Notes under the pieces: generated by a model
What the model was told of the DNA's origin: nothing
Database searches by the model: none
What the model saw: only the letters and a program-made list of their open reading frames with translations
Position numbers and translations under genes: made by a program
Assembly (NCBI RefSeq): GCF_003429665.1
Contig: NZ_QUWK01000012.1
Location: 31,844-95,843 of the forward strand
Source: Sphaerochaeta halotolerans
Lineage (GTDB): Bacteria; Spirochaetota; Spirochaetia; Sphaerochaetales; Sphaerochaetaceae
Direction of reading: 5' to 3'
DNA: 64,000 bases
Shown here: piece by piece, positions 49,916 through 59,509 of the stretch
Numbering within the stretch: the stretch's first letter is position 1
How the letters are laid out: each line of letters starts with the position of its first letter

Positions 49916-51973
49916 TCAACGAGAAGGGCGGAGCAAAAGGATACGCAGGGCATTGAAAACAGCGATTATGGTCACCCCGGTATCTGCAAATACTGCCAGT
50001 GCCATGGATGCATACCCTAGTGCCCCCATCACAAGCACAATCCCCTTTATTCCCAGGGCAAATGTGATGTTCTGCTTCACAATACGCGATGTCTTCTTGC
50101 TTATGACCACCAATTTCTCCAGCTTTGACAGTTCTTCACTCTGGATCACGATATCTGCACTCTCTATGGCTGCATCACTGGCCTTACTTCCCATTGCAAT
50201 GCCGACACGGCTGGCTGCAAGGCTTGGAGCGTCATTCATCCCATCCCCAACGTAAGCGAGGTGGGGATTGGTTCGCTCGATTTCAGCAAGATATTCCTGC
50301 TTTTGGTCAGGAAGGAGCTCTGCATGATATCCATCAAGACCTAGCTCAGCTGCAATTGCCTTGGCATGTTGTTCCTTGTCTCCTGAGAGCATGAGCATCT
50401 GCTTGACTCCATGGGCCCTCAGTGCTTTGATAAGTTGTTTCGCATCTGGACGGATTGTATCCTTCAGTTGGAACGAAGCGGCATGGATGCTATCCACTGC
50501 CAGGTGGATGGTCCCTTCATCCTCATTGTCGGATGAAAGGGGGATGGACAAGGATGCGAACAGGGCAGCGTTTCCTGCGGTCACCTGCTTTCCGTCAATC
50601 AAGGCAGAGATGCCCTTGCCGGAAATCTCTTGGATGTTGCTCGCCTCATAGGGTGCATCAAGTGTGTCGAACGCCCTTGCAAGGGGGTGATTGCTCTGAC
50701 GCTCCAAGCTTGCAGAGAGCTCCTTGAGATATGTTTCTGCAAATGTGGTCTTGCCGGTTACCACCATCTTTTCCAGGGAAAAACTTCCATGGGTCAACGT
50801 CCCGGTCTTGTCAAAGACCATGGTGTCGATGGTAGAGATGGCTTCCAGGTAATTGCCTCCCTTTACCAGGATACCGTGCGAGGCACTCTTGCCGATACCT
50901 GCAAAGTAGGAGAGGGGAACACTGATGACCAGTGCACAGGGACAACTCACTACCAGGAATACCAAGGATCGGTAGATCCAAGTCTCCCAATCTCCTGTTA
51001 GCAAGGAAGGAATTATCGTCAGTGCAAGGGCAAAAAATACCACGAAGGGAGTGTAATATCGTGCAAAGGTGGTGATGAACTGCTCGGTATGTGCCTTCTT
51101 TGAGGAGGACTCTTCAACAAGGCGAAGTATCTTTGTTGCCGTGCTTTCCTCATACACCCGGGTTGTCTGGATATCAAGGACTCCTGTGAGGTTCACGCTC
51201 CCGCTCAATACGGTTTCCCCCTCTTTCGCGTTCTGGGGAAGTGACTCCCCGGTAAGGGATTGCATGTCCAAGGTTGATGACCCCCTGAGGATGGTCCCAT
51301 CCAAGGGAATCTTCTCTCCTGCCAGGACCCTGATGATGCTTCCTTTTGCAACAGATTCACTGGCAACCATTTCCGGTTTCCCATCCCGGATGATTCTTGT
51401 TTCGTCTGCTCTCAGGTCAAGGACTTCCATCACCGCATTCCTGCTTTTCTCGACAGCCCGGTCCTGGAAGAATTCCCCGATCAGGTACAGCAACATAACC
51501 GCAGAGGCTTCCCCTGTTTCCCCGATGGCGAAAGCGCCAAGCGTGGCTATGCTCATTAGGAATTTTTCATCAAACACCTTTCCATGCAGCAGGTTCGTAC
51601 CTGCCTTGAGCAGTACGGTGTATCCAGCAATGAGATAGCTGGGAAGGAAAAGCCAGGGAGTATCCAAGAAGTAGGCAAGGGCAAAAAACAGCACGGAGGA
51701 AGAGATACGGATGATCATGCGCAAGGAAGTATGCTGCTTCTTGTAAGGTTGAGCGGAAACCTTCAACGCAGGCTCAACCCGTTTCGCCTCAGCAATAAGG
51801 GACTGGAAGAACGCATCATCCCTGTTTTCCATACTCTGTACATGGATTTGTTTCTTTGCATAGTCAACTCGTGCTTGTTTGATACCTTCTACCTTGTTCA
51901 GTTTTTCTTCTATGGTAGCTGCGCAGGCAGCACAGTCAAGATTTTGTACATTCCAGCTACGCTTGTCGGTCAT
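49916..51973 (-). CDS. P1B-type heavy-metal ATPase, Zn/Cd/Pb-exporting subgroup
   Basis: NLDCAACAATIEEKL; SCPCALVISVPLS; DKTGTLTHG; ALGIKGIVLVMGALGYASMALAVFADTGVTIIAVFNALRIL. Confidence 0.93.
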   Translation of the reverse strand: MTDKRSWNVQNLDCAACAATIEEKLNKVEGIKQARVDYAKKQIHVQSMENRDDAFFQSLIAEAKRVEPALKVSAQPYKKQHTSLRMIIRISSSVLFFALAYFLDTPWLFLPSYLIAGYTVLLKAGTNLLHGKVFDEKFLMSIATLGAFAIGETGEASAVMLLYLIGEFFQDRAVEKSRNAVMEVLDLRADETRIIRDGKPEMVASESVAKGSIIRVLAGEKIPLDGTILRGSSTLDMQSLTGESLPQNAKEGETVLSGSVNLTGVLDIQTTRVYEESTATKILRLVEESSSKKAHTEQFITTFARYYTPFVVFFALALTIIPSLLTGDWETWIYRSLVFLVVSCPCALVISVPLSYFAGIGKSASHGILVKGGNYLEAISTIDTMVFDKTGTLTHGSFSLEKMVVTGKTTFAETYLKELSASLERQSNHPLARAFDTLDAPYEASNIQEISGKGISALIDGKQVTAGNAALFASLSIPLSSDNEDEGTIHLAVDSIHAASFQLKDTIRPDAKQLIKALRAHGVKQMLMLSGDKEQHAKAIAAELGLDGYHAELLPDQKQEYLAEIERTNPHLAYVGDGMNDAPSLAASRVGIAMGSKASDAAIESADIVIQSEELSKLEKLVVISKKTSRIVKQNITFALGIKGIVLVMGALGYASMALAVFADTGVTIIAVFNALRILLLRPSR

Positions 51974-51995
51974 GAAGTTCTCCTATAATATCAAC

Positions 51996-52015
51996 ATATG
52001 AATACATATTCATAT
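51996..52015. promoter_or_regulatory. Candidate ArsR/SmtB-type operator of the metal ATPase
   Basis: ATATGAAT-acat-ATTCATAT perfect 8-4-8 palindrome just downstream of a minus-strand TTGACA (52036-52041). Confidence 0.65.
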
Positions 52016-52087
52016 AATAATACTTTGTCTCCTTTTGTCAAGAGGGGAAAAAGAGTATGAGGAAGCGCTGTTTGTATGATAGAATTA

Positions 52088-52136
52088 CCACACCTGTAAA
52101 GAGGACTGTGGCTCTCTCTTTGTGTGGATTTTTTTG
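52088..52136 (+). terminator. Terminator-like hairpin in the araD leader
   Basis: CCACAC ctgt AAAGAG-loop-CTCTTT GTGTGG then ATTTTTTT; about 40 nt upstream of the araD start. Confidence 0.65.
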
Positions 52137-52174
52137 GACAGAGGGAACCTTCCAAGGTTCCTGAAGGAGTTGCT

Positions 52175-52879
52175 ATGTTGGAACAATTGAAAGAAGAGGT
52201 GTGTGAAGCAAATCTGTTGCTTGAGCACTACCGTTTGATCACCTTCACCTGGGGCAATGTCTCGGCGGTTGACCCAAAGCGAGAGTATATGGTCATAAAA
52301 CCCTCCGGGGTCCCCTACGAGGAACTCACACCGGACAAAATGGTGGTGGTGGAGCTGAAAACCGGCAAGATTGCAGAAGGTTCCTACAACCCCTCATCAG
52401 ACACCCCTACCCACCGGTATCTATACAACCATTTTGCAGAAATCCAAGCGGTTGTACATACCCATAGCCGGTGGGCAACCATCTTTGCTCAAGCAGGACG
52501 GGGTATTCCAGCCCTTGGTACCACCCATGCAGATTATTTCCATGGTGAGATTCCCTGTACCAGAGAGATGGAAAATGCTGAGATTGAGACAGCCTACGAG
52601 GAAGAGACAGGCAAGGTGATTGTTGAACGCTTCGCCTCGCTGGATCCACTCTCCATTCCTGCGGTGCTGGTGCACAGCCATGGGCCCTTTACCTGGGGTT
52701 CTCATGCAAAGAAGGCAGTGGAAAATGCAGTAGTTCTGGAAGAGGTAGCCAATATGGCCTACCACACGCTGCTTTTGGAGCAGCATCCTAAACGGACGAT
52801 GGACCAGGTATTGCTGGATAAGCATTATCTTAGAAAACATGGAAAAAATGCCTATTATGGGCAGAAAAGACAGGGGTGA
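52175..52879 (+). CDS. araD: L-ribulose-5-phosphate 4-epimerase (class II aldolase family)
   Basis: [73 protein letters not shown]. Confidence 0.93.
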   Translation: MLEQLKEEVCEANLLLEHYRLITFTWGNVSAVDPKREYMVIKPSGVPYEELTPDKMVVVELKTGKIAEGSYNPSSDTPTHRYLYNHFAEIQAVVHTHSRWATIFAQAGRGIPALGTTHADYFHGEIPCTREMENAEIETAYEEETGKVIVERFASLDPLSIPAVLVHSHGPFTWGSHAKKAVENAVVLEEVANMAYHTLLLEQHPKRTMDQVLLDKHYLRKHGKNAYYGQKRQG

Positions 52880-52882
52880 GCT

Positions 52883-54355
52883 ATGAATAATATCGCACAA
52901 GTCCGTTTAGGTTTGGTTTCTGTGAGCCGTAATTGTTTTCCCAAAGCATTGAGTGAACGGCGACGGAAAGCAGTAAAGGAAGCCTACCAGGATCCACTCT
53001 ATGAATGCCCTGTTACCGTTGAGAATGAGAAAGATATGCGCATCGCCCTGGAGGATGTGACAAAGCATGAGGTCAATGCGCTGGTGGTGTTCCTAGGCAA
53101 CTTTGGTCCGGAAACCGCCGAAACCCTGCTTGCAAAATATTTTGATGGTCCGGTGATGTATGTTGCAGCAGCGGAAGGCGATGGGGATCTCCATGATGGA
53201 AGAGGGGATGCCTTTTGTGGAATGCTGAACTGTTCCTACAACTTGGCTCTTCGCTCACTACGAGCACATATCCCAGAGTATCCGATCGGCAGTGCTCGGG
53301 AAGTTGCCACCATGATCGAGGAGTTCATCCCTGTTGCGAAAGCTGTTTTATCCCTGAGAGAACTGAAAATCATCACCTTTGGGCCAAGACCGCAGGACTT
53401 CATGGCGTGTAATGCCCCCATCCAGGGATTGTTTGATCTCGGAGTGGAGATTGAGGAGAACAGCGAGCTGGACCTACTTGTTGCCTACAACCATCACAAG
53501 GATGACAAGCGCATAGATTCTTTGGTAAAAGAAATGGCAGGAGAAATCGGCAGCAGTCCCTACGAGGGAATCCTTCCCAGGCTTGCCCAGTATGAGCTGA
53601 CCTTGCTTGATTGGGTTGAGGAACACAAAGGGGACCGCCAGTTTGTTGCCTTTGCAAACAAGTGCTGGCCTGCGTTCCAGACGGAGTTTGGTTTCGTTCC
53701 CTGCTACGTGAACAGTCGTTTGACTGCCCAAGGTATTCCCGTCAGCTGTGAAGTGGATATCTATGGGGCACTGAGCGAATACATAGGGATTTGTGTGAGT
53801 GATAAACCTGTGACCTTGCTGGATATCAACAATACGGTTCCTTCCCAGATGTATGAGGAGCATATCAGGGCAAAACGGTCTTACCGAAATGATGAACTGT
53901 TCATGGGGTTCCACTGTGGGAACACCTCCTGCTCCCTGTTGAAGAATCCTCATATGGGGTATCAGGTGATCATGAAGCGGGACCTCGAGCCAGAACTTGC
54001 AGAACCCGATATTACCAGGGGGACGATGGAAGGGGACTTGGTCTCAGGTCCGATTACCCTGTATCGACTGCAAGCGGATGCCCGAGGACGACTCCGCGCG
54101 TATATTGCTCAAGGTGAGGTATTGGATGTTCCCAGTGAGAGTTTTGGGAGCATCGGGGTGATTGGGATTGAGGAAATGGCTCGGTTCTATCGGTATGTGC
54201 TTCTGAAAAAGGCATACCCGCACCATGCGGCGGTAGCCTTTAACCATGTGGGGAAGGCCTTGTTCAATGTTTTCACCTATCTGGGAATTGAGGATATCGC
54301 TTACAACCAGAGGGAAGGATTACCCTACGAGGGAGAGAATCCGTTCAAGCATTAG
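52883..54355 (+). CDS. L-fucose/L-arabinose isomerase family protein
   Basis: About 490 aa, directly downstream of araD; LGLVSVSRNCFPKALSERRR..., CEVDIYGALSEYIG, FMGFHCGNTSCSLLKNP. Confidence 0.82.
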   Translation: MNNIAQVRLGLVSVSRNCFPKALSERRRKAVKEAYQDPLYECPVTVENEKDMRIALEDVTKHEVNALVVFLGNFGPETAETLLAKYFDGPVMYVAAAEGDGDLHDGRGDAFCGMLNCSYNLALRSLRAHIPEYPIGSAREVATMIEEFIPVAKAVLSLRELKIITFGPRPQDFMACNAPIQGLFDLGVEIEENSELDLLVAYNHHKDDKRIDSLVKEMAGEIGSSPYEGILPRLAQYELTLLDWVEEHKGDRQFVAFANKCWPAFQTEFGFVPCYVNSRLTAQGIPVSCEVDIYGALSEYIGICVSDKPVTLLDINNTVPSQMYEEHIRAKRSYRNDELFMGFHCGNTSCSLLKNPHMGYQVIMKRDLEPELAEPDITRGTMEGDLVSGPITLYRLQADARGRLRAYIAQGEVLDVPSESFGSIGVIGIEEMARFYRYVLLKKAYPHHAAVAFNHVGKALFNVFTYLGIEDIAYNQREGLPYEGENPFKH

Positions 54356-54375
54356 CATACTGCCTCTCCTGAATT

Positions 54376-54401
54376 ACAGCCCCCGGATTTCCAGGGGCTG
54401 T
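54376..54401. terminator. Stem-loop between convergent genes
   Basis: ACAGCCCC-cggatttcca-GGGGCTGT. Confidence 0.6.
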
Positions 54402-54404
54402 GGT

Positions 54405-55307
54405 TTATGTCCAATCGTCCACGAGTTGTTTGATTTCCTCAACAACTACTGCATCACTCTCTTTCAGCGGCTCCAGCATAGTTGCTTTTGCGAGTGCGTA
54501 GGAGAGGACCATGACAGCTTCCTGTCGGTCACTCATACTGTCCAGGGTGACTGATGAGTAGAACGGCTTGGATTTCCCCCCGTCCTTACCTTCGTAGTAG
54601 CGGTATTTCTCAAGATTTGATGATGCTTTATTCCAGTCCTTTTCCATACTTCGCATCTCTTTGCTCCGCTTTGAGGCGCTCCAATTTCGTGCATACAGTT
54701 CTTCTGCTAGTTTCTGGTAGTGGGCGGGGTAGTAAAGATGGCTGGGAATGGTATCCATGGCGATGCGCATATAACTCACTGCCCATTCCTTGTTACCGAA
54801 GGAGAGGAATCCACCGGGGAGTTCGTCGTAGAGGCTGGAAAGTACGTACCAGGTTTCGCTGGAGTCCACGACACCCAGGGTGTTTACAATCGTGGTTAGG
54901 TCCTCAAGCATTCCCTTTGCTTTGCCCAAGGCATTCAGCGGTCCCTTTGTCTGTCCCCAACGACCGATGTTCGAACACTTCCAGAGATATCCTTCATAGG
55001 AAGCGTTTGCTTCGATTGATTGCAAGGCATACTGTTCACCTTTCTCATAGAAAGCAAATCTTCCCTCTTTGTTATTCTCATCCAACTCATCTCCAAGTGA
55101 TACTTGAAGGCGGGCCAGACGCCACAGTATTTGGGCGCGGTCCGCGTTGTTGTTTACTTGGGTAAGCTGTGCTTCCAACAGCGCTTCAGCCTGGGAAAAT
55201 GAATCGATTTCATACAATGCATCTGCCTGACTCGTATCAACCGTTGCGGCAAGCGTACCGGTGAGAAGCAGGGTGAGAACCAGTGTCAACCCTAGTATCT
55301 TTTTCAT
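54405..55307 (-). CDS. Secreted/periplasmic TPR-like helical protein of unknown function
   Basis: Signal peptide MKKILGLTLVLTLLLTGTLAATVD; repeated helical motifs (ALYEIDSFSQAEALLEAQL...). Confidence 0.75.
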   Translation of the reverse strand: MKKILGLTLVLTLLLTGTLAATVDTSQADALYEIDSFSQAEALLEAQLTQVNNNADRAQILWRLARLQVSLGDELDENNKEGRFAFYEKGEQYALQSIEANASYEGYLWKCSNIGRWGQTKGPLNALGKAKGMLEDLTTIVNTLGVVDSSETWYVLSSLYDELPGGFLSFGNKEWAVSYMRIAMDTIPSHLYYPAHYQKLAEELYARNWSASKRSKEMRSMEKDWNKASSNLEKYRYYEGKDGGKSKPFYSSVTLDSMSDRQEAVMVLSYALAKATMLEPLKESDAVVVEEIKQLVDDWT

Positions 55308-55315
55308 GAACCCTC

Positions 55316-56686
55316 CTATGAAAACAATCGTTTGATCAAAGCAAGTTTCCCCCGATAGGGGGCGTAACGCAGTTTTATCTCCAGCCAAGTCTTACTCTCC
55401 AATATGCTCTTTCGGTGGCTGAAGGTATCGAACCCCTGTTTTGCATGGTAGCTCCCCATGCCGCTTGACCCCACTCCTCCGAAGGGGAGGTGAGGGTTGG
55501 AGAGATGCATGACCGTGTCATTGATGCATCCCCCGCCATAGCTTACGGTTCGTACCACGTGTTCCTGATGATCCTTGTCGTTGCTGAACAGATACAGCGC
55601 CAATGGGTGCTCTCTGGCCTGGATGTAGCTTATGGCTTGTTCAAATGATTCATAGGTAAGGATGGGGAGGATTGGGCCAAAGATTTCATCACTCATCAAG
55701 GAACCAGTTTTCTGTACGTCCGTCATCAGTGTCGGGGCAATTTTCAGATTCTTTGGGTCGATCTGCCCCCCATAGGCAAGTGTTCCCTCTTCAAAAAGGC
55801 TGATGAGTCGGTTGAAGTGTCTTTCGTTGATGATACGTGGTAGGTCATTGCTATGAAGTGGGTCATTCCCGAACATACGGGTGATTGCCTGTTTCATTTC
55901 TTCAATCAATTGCGAAGCTACCGATCGTTCAACCAGGACATAGTCTGGTGCGATACAGGTCTGTCCAGCGTTGAGACATTTTCCCCAGATGATTCTGCGG
56001 GCTGCAAGGGGGATATTGCTGTTTGCTTCTACGAGAGCGGGGCTCTTTCCACCCAGTTCTAGGGTGACCGGGGTGAGCGTCTTCGCCGCTGCCTCCATGA
56101 CCACGCGCCCAACGGTGGGGCTGCCTGTGAAGAATATATGGTCAAAGCGGTGGGAAAGCAGCTCCTGATTCATCTCGCTGCCTCCCTGGAATACGGTCAC
56201 ATAGTGGCTTGGATAGAGCTTTGCGATCAGCGCTTCCAGGACCTGGGAGGTATGACTACTGTACCTGGAAGGTTTGACAATGACACAGTTACCGGCTGCC
56301 ATGGCACTGACCAGGGGAGCGACTGTGAGTTGGAATGGATAGTTCCAAGGACTCATAATCAACACGACCCCCAAGGGGATGGAGATCGTATAGGCCTTGG
56401 AAGGGAAGGAGAGTAAGGTATTTCTCACCCGTTTCTTGCCAGTCCATGCATCCAGATGCTTGAGGTGTTTGTCTATCTCTGCATACACTAACCCAAGCTC
56501 TGTTGCGTATCCTTCAAAGTCAGTTTTACCCAGATCCTCGAAAAGAGCATCAAGAATCTGTTTTTCATGCTCTTTGATACCATCCTTCAGCCGTTTGAGC
56601 TGGATCTTTCTCCATGCAACTGACTGGGTTGAACCATTACGGAAAAATGTACGCATCTCAGTGATGCAGAGCTGCACTTCATTCAT
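55316..56686 (-). CDS. Aldehyde dehydrogenase family protein
   Basis: PLGVVLIMSPWNYPFQLT; FTGSPTVGRVVMEAAAKTLTPVTLELGGKSPALV; NAGQTCIAPDYVLV. Confidence 0.95.
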   Translation of the reverse strand: MNEVQLCITEMRTFFRNGSTQSVAWRKIQLKRLKDGIKEHEKQILDALFEDLGKTDFEGYATELGLVYAEIDKHLKHLDAWTGKKRVRNTLLSFPSKAYTISIPLGVVLIMSPWNYPFQLTVAPLVSAMAAGNCVIVKPSRYSSHTSQVLEALIAKLYPSHYVTVFQGGSEMNQELLSHRFDHIFFTGSPTVGRVVMEAAAKTLTPVTLELGGKSPALVEANSNIPLAARRIIWGKCLNAGQTCIAPDYVLVERSVASQLIEEMKQAITRMFGNDPLHSNDLPRIINERHFNRLISLFEEGTLAYGGQIDPKNLKIAPTLMTDVQKTGSLMSDEIFGPILPILTYESFEQAISYIQAREHPLALYLFSNDKDHQEHVVRTVSYGGGCINDTVMHLSNPHLPFGGVGSSGMGSYHAKQGFDTFSHRKSILESKTWLEIKLRYAPYRGKLALIKRLFS

Positions 56687-56747
56687 GAGTATTCCCCACT
56701 TTTATGCCAGTATGACACCTGGTTACCTGTTTGTCAAAATCAATGCA

Positions 56748-57818
56748 TCAGAACCCAGTGATTATCTCCTCATTGAGATTACTGAGAATAGCCCTTGCAA
56801 GACGGATTGAGTTTTCTACGTCTTCAACACTGCTGATTCCCCAGTGCGTGTGCGCATATCTGACCGGGATACCGATTACAATGGTAGGAATACCTTGTCC
56901 AGCCAAGTGCAATGCAGCTGCATTGGTTGCTCCACCATTCCTGACTCCTTGTTGCACGGGTATCTGGTGTTTCTCTGCAAGATCGAGCGCAAAGCGTTGG
57001 AACCTTGGGTTGGTAATCATCTTTGCGTCAATGAACCGAAGCATGGGGCCTTTTCCCACAATGGTCTGCATCTGATAGGGGGGAAGGAAGGTGTCGTCAG
57101 CCGGACTTCCCTCGAAGCAAATTGCTACATCCGGATTAACCCTCTTTGCCGTCACCTGTGCTCCACGACAACCCACTTCCTCCTGACTGGCGAATCCAGC
57201 GACGAGGTTTACATCCAGTGTTTCTTCTTGCAGGTCTTCAAGGACATCAAGGATAGTTGAACAACCAAGCCTGCAATCGAATGCTTTGCCGAAGAGCAAG
57301 TTTGTCTCCGGGTTGTATGTGCAGGTTGCCTCGGGAATGACTGGGCTCGCCACTTCAGCTCCCATTTCGATTGCCTGTTGTTTGCTGGATGCACCGATAT
57401 CGATAAATAGGCTGGAGATATCAGGAACACTCTTTCTCTCTGCCTCACTCTGGTAGTGAGGGGGTTTCGATCCTACGATGCCGGGAATCGTGGATCCGTC
57501 CCGTCTCTGTACCCGTACCATATGGGCAGGGATATTGGTGGTTACCCACCCCCCGATAGGGATGAATTCAAGCATGCCATCATCACGGATGCATTTGACC
57601 ATGAAACCCACCTCATCGGTGTGTGCGTCAAGCAGCACAGTTGGCTTTCCTTCTTGGTTTTGTGTTCTGGTGAGGTAGAGATTTCTCAATGAGTCTTCTG
57701 CAAAACTACCCAGGTGTGTTCCTTCTGTGCGAATTACCTCAAGCACGGCATCTTCAAACCCTGAAATGCCGTTGGCATCACAGATTCGTTGTATTCGATT
57801 AATGTTTGTCATGGTCAT
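56748..57818 (-). CDS. M42 family metallopeptidase
   Basis: GISGFEDAVLEVI; LLDAHTDEVGFMVK; FDCRLGCSTILDVL; ASQEEVGCRGAQV. Confidence 0.92.
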   Translation of the reverse strand: MTMTNINRIQRICDANGISGFEDAVLEVIRTEGTHLGSFAEDSLRNLYLTRTQNQEGKPTVLLDAHTDEVGFMVKCIRDDGMLEFIPIGGWVTTNIPAHMVRVQRRDGSTIPGIVGSKPPHYQSEAERKSVPDISSLFIDIGASSKQQAIEMGAEVASPVIPEATCTYNPETNLLFGKAFDCRLGCSTILDVLEDLQEETLDVNLVAGFASQEEVGCRGAQVTAKRVNPDVAICFEGSPADDTFLPPYQMQTIVGKGPMLRFIDAKMITNPRFQRFALDLAEKHQIPVQQGVRNGGATNAAALHLAGQGIPTIVIGIPVRYAHTHWGISSVEDVENSIRLARAILSNLNEEIITGF

Positions 57819-57865
57819 TATTATCCATAGATTCTATGAGTTGTACACCCGTCAAATAACCTCAC

Positions 57866-57895
57866 TTGACCAAGAAGCAAGGCATTTTTTACAAT
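57866..57895 (+). promoter_or_regulatory. Candidate sigma70 promoter of the riboswitch/antiporter transcript
   Basis: TTGACC-18 bp-TACAAT. Confidence 0.65.
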
Positions 57896-57901
57896 GGGGA
57901 A

Positions 57902-57975
57902 GGCGATGGGGTTCGCCGTCTCTTCCTTCATCAGAGAAAACCGCAGGCGGTGCTGCTGCTGATAACTCCTGCAAC
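57902..57975 (+). promoter_or_regulatory. Fluoride riboswitch (crcB-type RNA)
   Basis: GGCGATGGGGTTCGCC ... AAACCGCAG...CTGCTGCTGATAACTCCTGC matches the core crcB motif (GGcGAUGgnGUUCGCC ... CUGAUnACUCCU); lies between a promoter and the antiporter RBS. Confidence 0.85.
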
Positions 57976-57999
57976 CTATCTAGGGTCTGGAGGTGTACT

Positions 58000-59268
58000 A
58001 TGGCACTTAGTCTTGCGGAGTTGATGATTCTCTGCCTTCTTGTTGAATATCTATTACAGCGTATCCATGTTCCCCCACTCATTGGGATGTTGGCGATAGG
58101 GATGGTTCTGGGGCCACAGGTATTGGGATTGCTCGATCCAGACCTGATACGGATTGGCTCAGACCTCCGTATGATTGCCCTCATCGTGATACTGTTGCGT
58201 GCTGGGTTGGAGCTCTCGCGAGAAAGTCTGCATAAGGTGGGGCTTCAAGCAGTACTGCTTGCTTTCCTTCCTGCACTTTTTGAGGCAGCACTCATTATTG
58301 CCCTTGCTCCTTCACTGCTCTCAGTAAGCAGGGGGGAGAGTGTACTGCTCGCATGTGTCCTAGCGGCAGTCTCTCCAGCGGTGGTGGTGCCGATGATGGT
58401 CCAGTTAATCAAGGAGGGCAGGGGCACCAAGAAGGCTATCCCGACTTTGGTGTTGGCTGGCGCAAGTTTGGATGATGTAACGGTCATTGTTGCCTACAGT
58501 ATCGCCATCTCTCTTTATCTGGGTGATGCAGTGAATATTTCCTGGATGATTGCTTCCATTCCCTTGTCTTTGGTTTTTGCAATCATGGTGGGATATCTGA
58601 TTGCCCGATTCCTGATCAAGGTATTCGAGCGGTACAATCCCCGTGCAACCAAACGGACAATGGCACTCTTGGCAATCGCCATCGCCCTAGTCCACATTGG
58701 AGACCTCCTGGAAGCTAAGCATATTCCTTTCGCAGCCCTTTTGGCGGTAATGGCTATTGGGTTCATTATTTTGGAAAAGAGGGAGTCGATGGCTCACGAA
58801 TTATCCAGCAAACTGGGGAAAATCTGGGTATTTGCCCAGATAGTGCTCTTTGCGATGGTAGGAGCCCAAGTTGATCTCCATGCTGCGAAAGAAGCAGGAT
58901 TGGCTTCAATCTTACTAATTCTTGTTGCATTGGTAGGGCGTTCAGTGGGTACCTATCTCTGTACACTTGGCTCTGGTTTCAATTTCAAAGAAAAACTGTT
59001 CATTGTCATCTCCTACCTCCCCAAGGCTACGGTACAGGCGGCAATCGGGTCTGCACCCTTGGCAGCGATGAGTGAGCGTGGTATGGATACCCGACCAGGT
59101 CAGATCATCTTGGCCGTTGCAGTTATGAGTATCCTCATCACGGCTCCCCTTGGTGCATTTGCAATCAGCTGGGGTGGTGATCATCTGCTTTCAGTGGATG
59201 AAACACGTGGATCGAGCTCCCATGCTATGGAAGCGAGTGAAGCTGAGTATGATTTGTTGAAGGATTGA
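58000..59268 (+). CDS. Cation:proton (Na+/H+) antiporter, putatively fluoride-regulated
   Basis: CPA-type membrane protein: HVPPLIGMLAIGMVLGPQVLGLL, ASLDDVTVIVAYSI, SYLPKATVQAAIGSAPL; ATG at 58000 after GGAGG. Confidence 0.9.
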   Translation: MALSLAELMILCLLVEYLLQRIHVPPLIGMLAIGMVLGPQVLGLLDPDLIRIGSDLRMIALIVILLRAGLELSRESLHKVGLQAVLLAFLPALFEAALIIALAPSLLSVSRGESVLLACVLAAVSPAVVVPMMVQLIKEGRGTKKAIPTLVLAGASLDDVTVIVAYSIAISLYLGDAVNISWMIASIPLSLVFAIMVGYLIARFLIKVFERYNPRATKRTMALLAIAIALVHIGDLLEAKHIPFAALLAVMAIGFIILEKRESMAHELSSKLGKIWVFAQIVLFAMVGAQVDLHAAKEAGLASILLILVALVGRSVGTYLCTLGSGFNFKEKLFIVISYLPKATVQAAIGSAPLAAMSERGMDTRPGQIILAVAVMSILITAPLGAFAISWGGDHLLSVDETRGSSSHAMEASEAEYDLLKD

Positions 59269-59509
59269 TCATAAAGGGAGCTGCAATCCAAATGCTTGTG
59301 GGTGTGGTTACAAGCAAATACATTGCAGCCCGGAAGAAGGGTACATCACACGGATGGCTGGTAGCGATTGGGAGATATGAAGCTACCAGAAGACCATCCT
59401 GTATTTCCTTTGTACAACGGGTTCTATGGGAAGTCAAGAGTGATGTCGATCTTTCTGATGGGCTCGGTGCCCAGAGCTTTCAATTACATGCTTGCGGTAT
59501 TGAAAGGAA

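Noticed and set aside
57902-57975. Li+/Na+ (nhaA-type) riboswitch as explanation for the antiporter leader
   Set aside because: The GGCGAUGGGGUUCGCC and CUGAUAACUCCU segments fit the fluoride aptamer better
57727-57999. N-terminal extension of the antiporter ORF
   Set aside because: Contains the promoter and riboswitch; the true start is ATG 58000 with a GGAGG RBS
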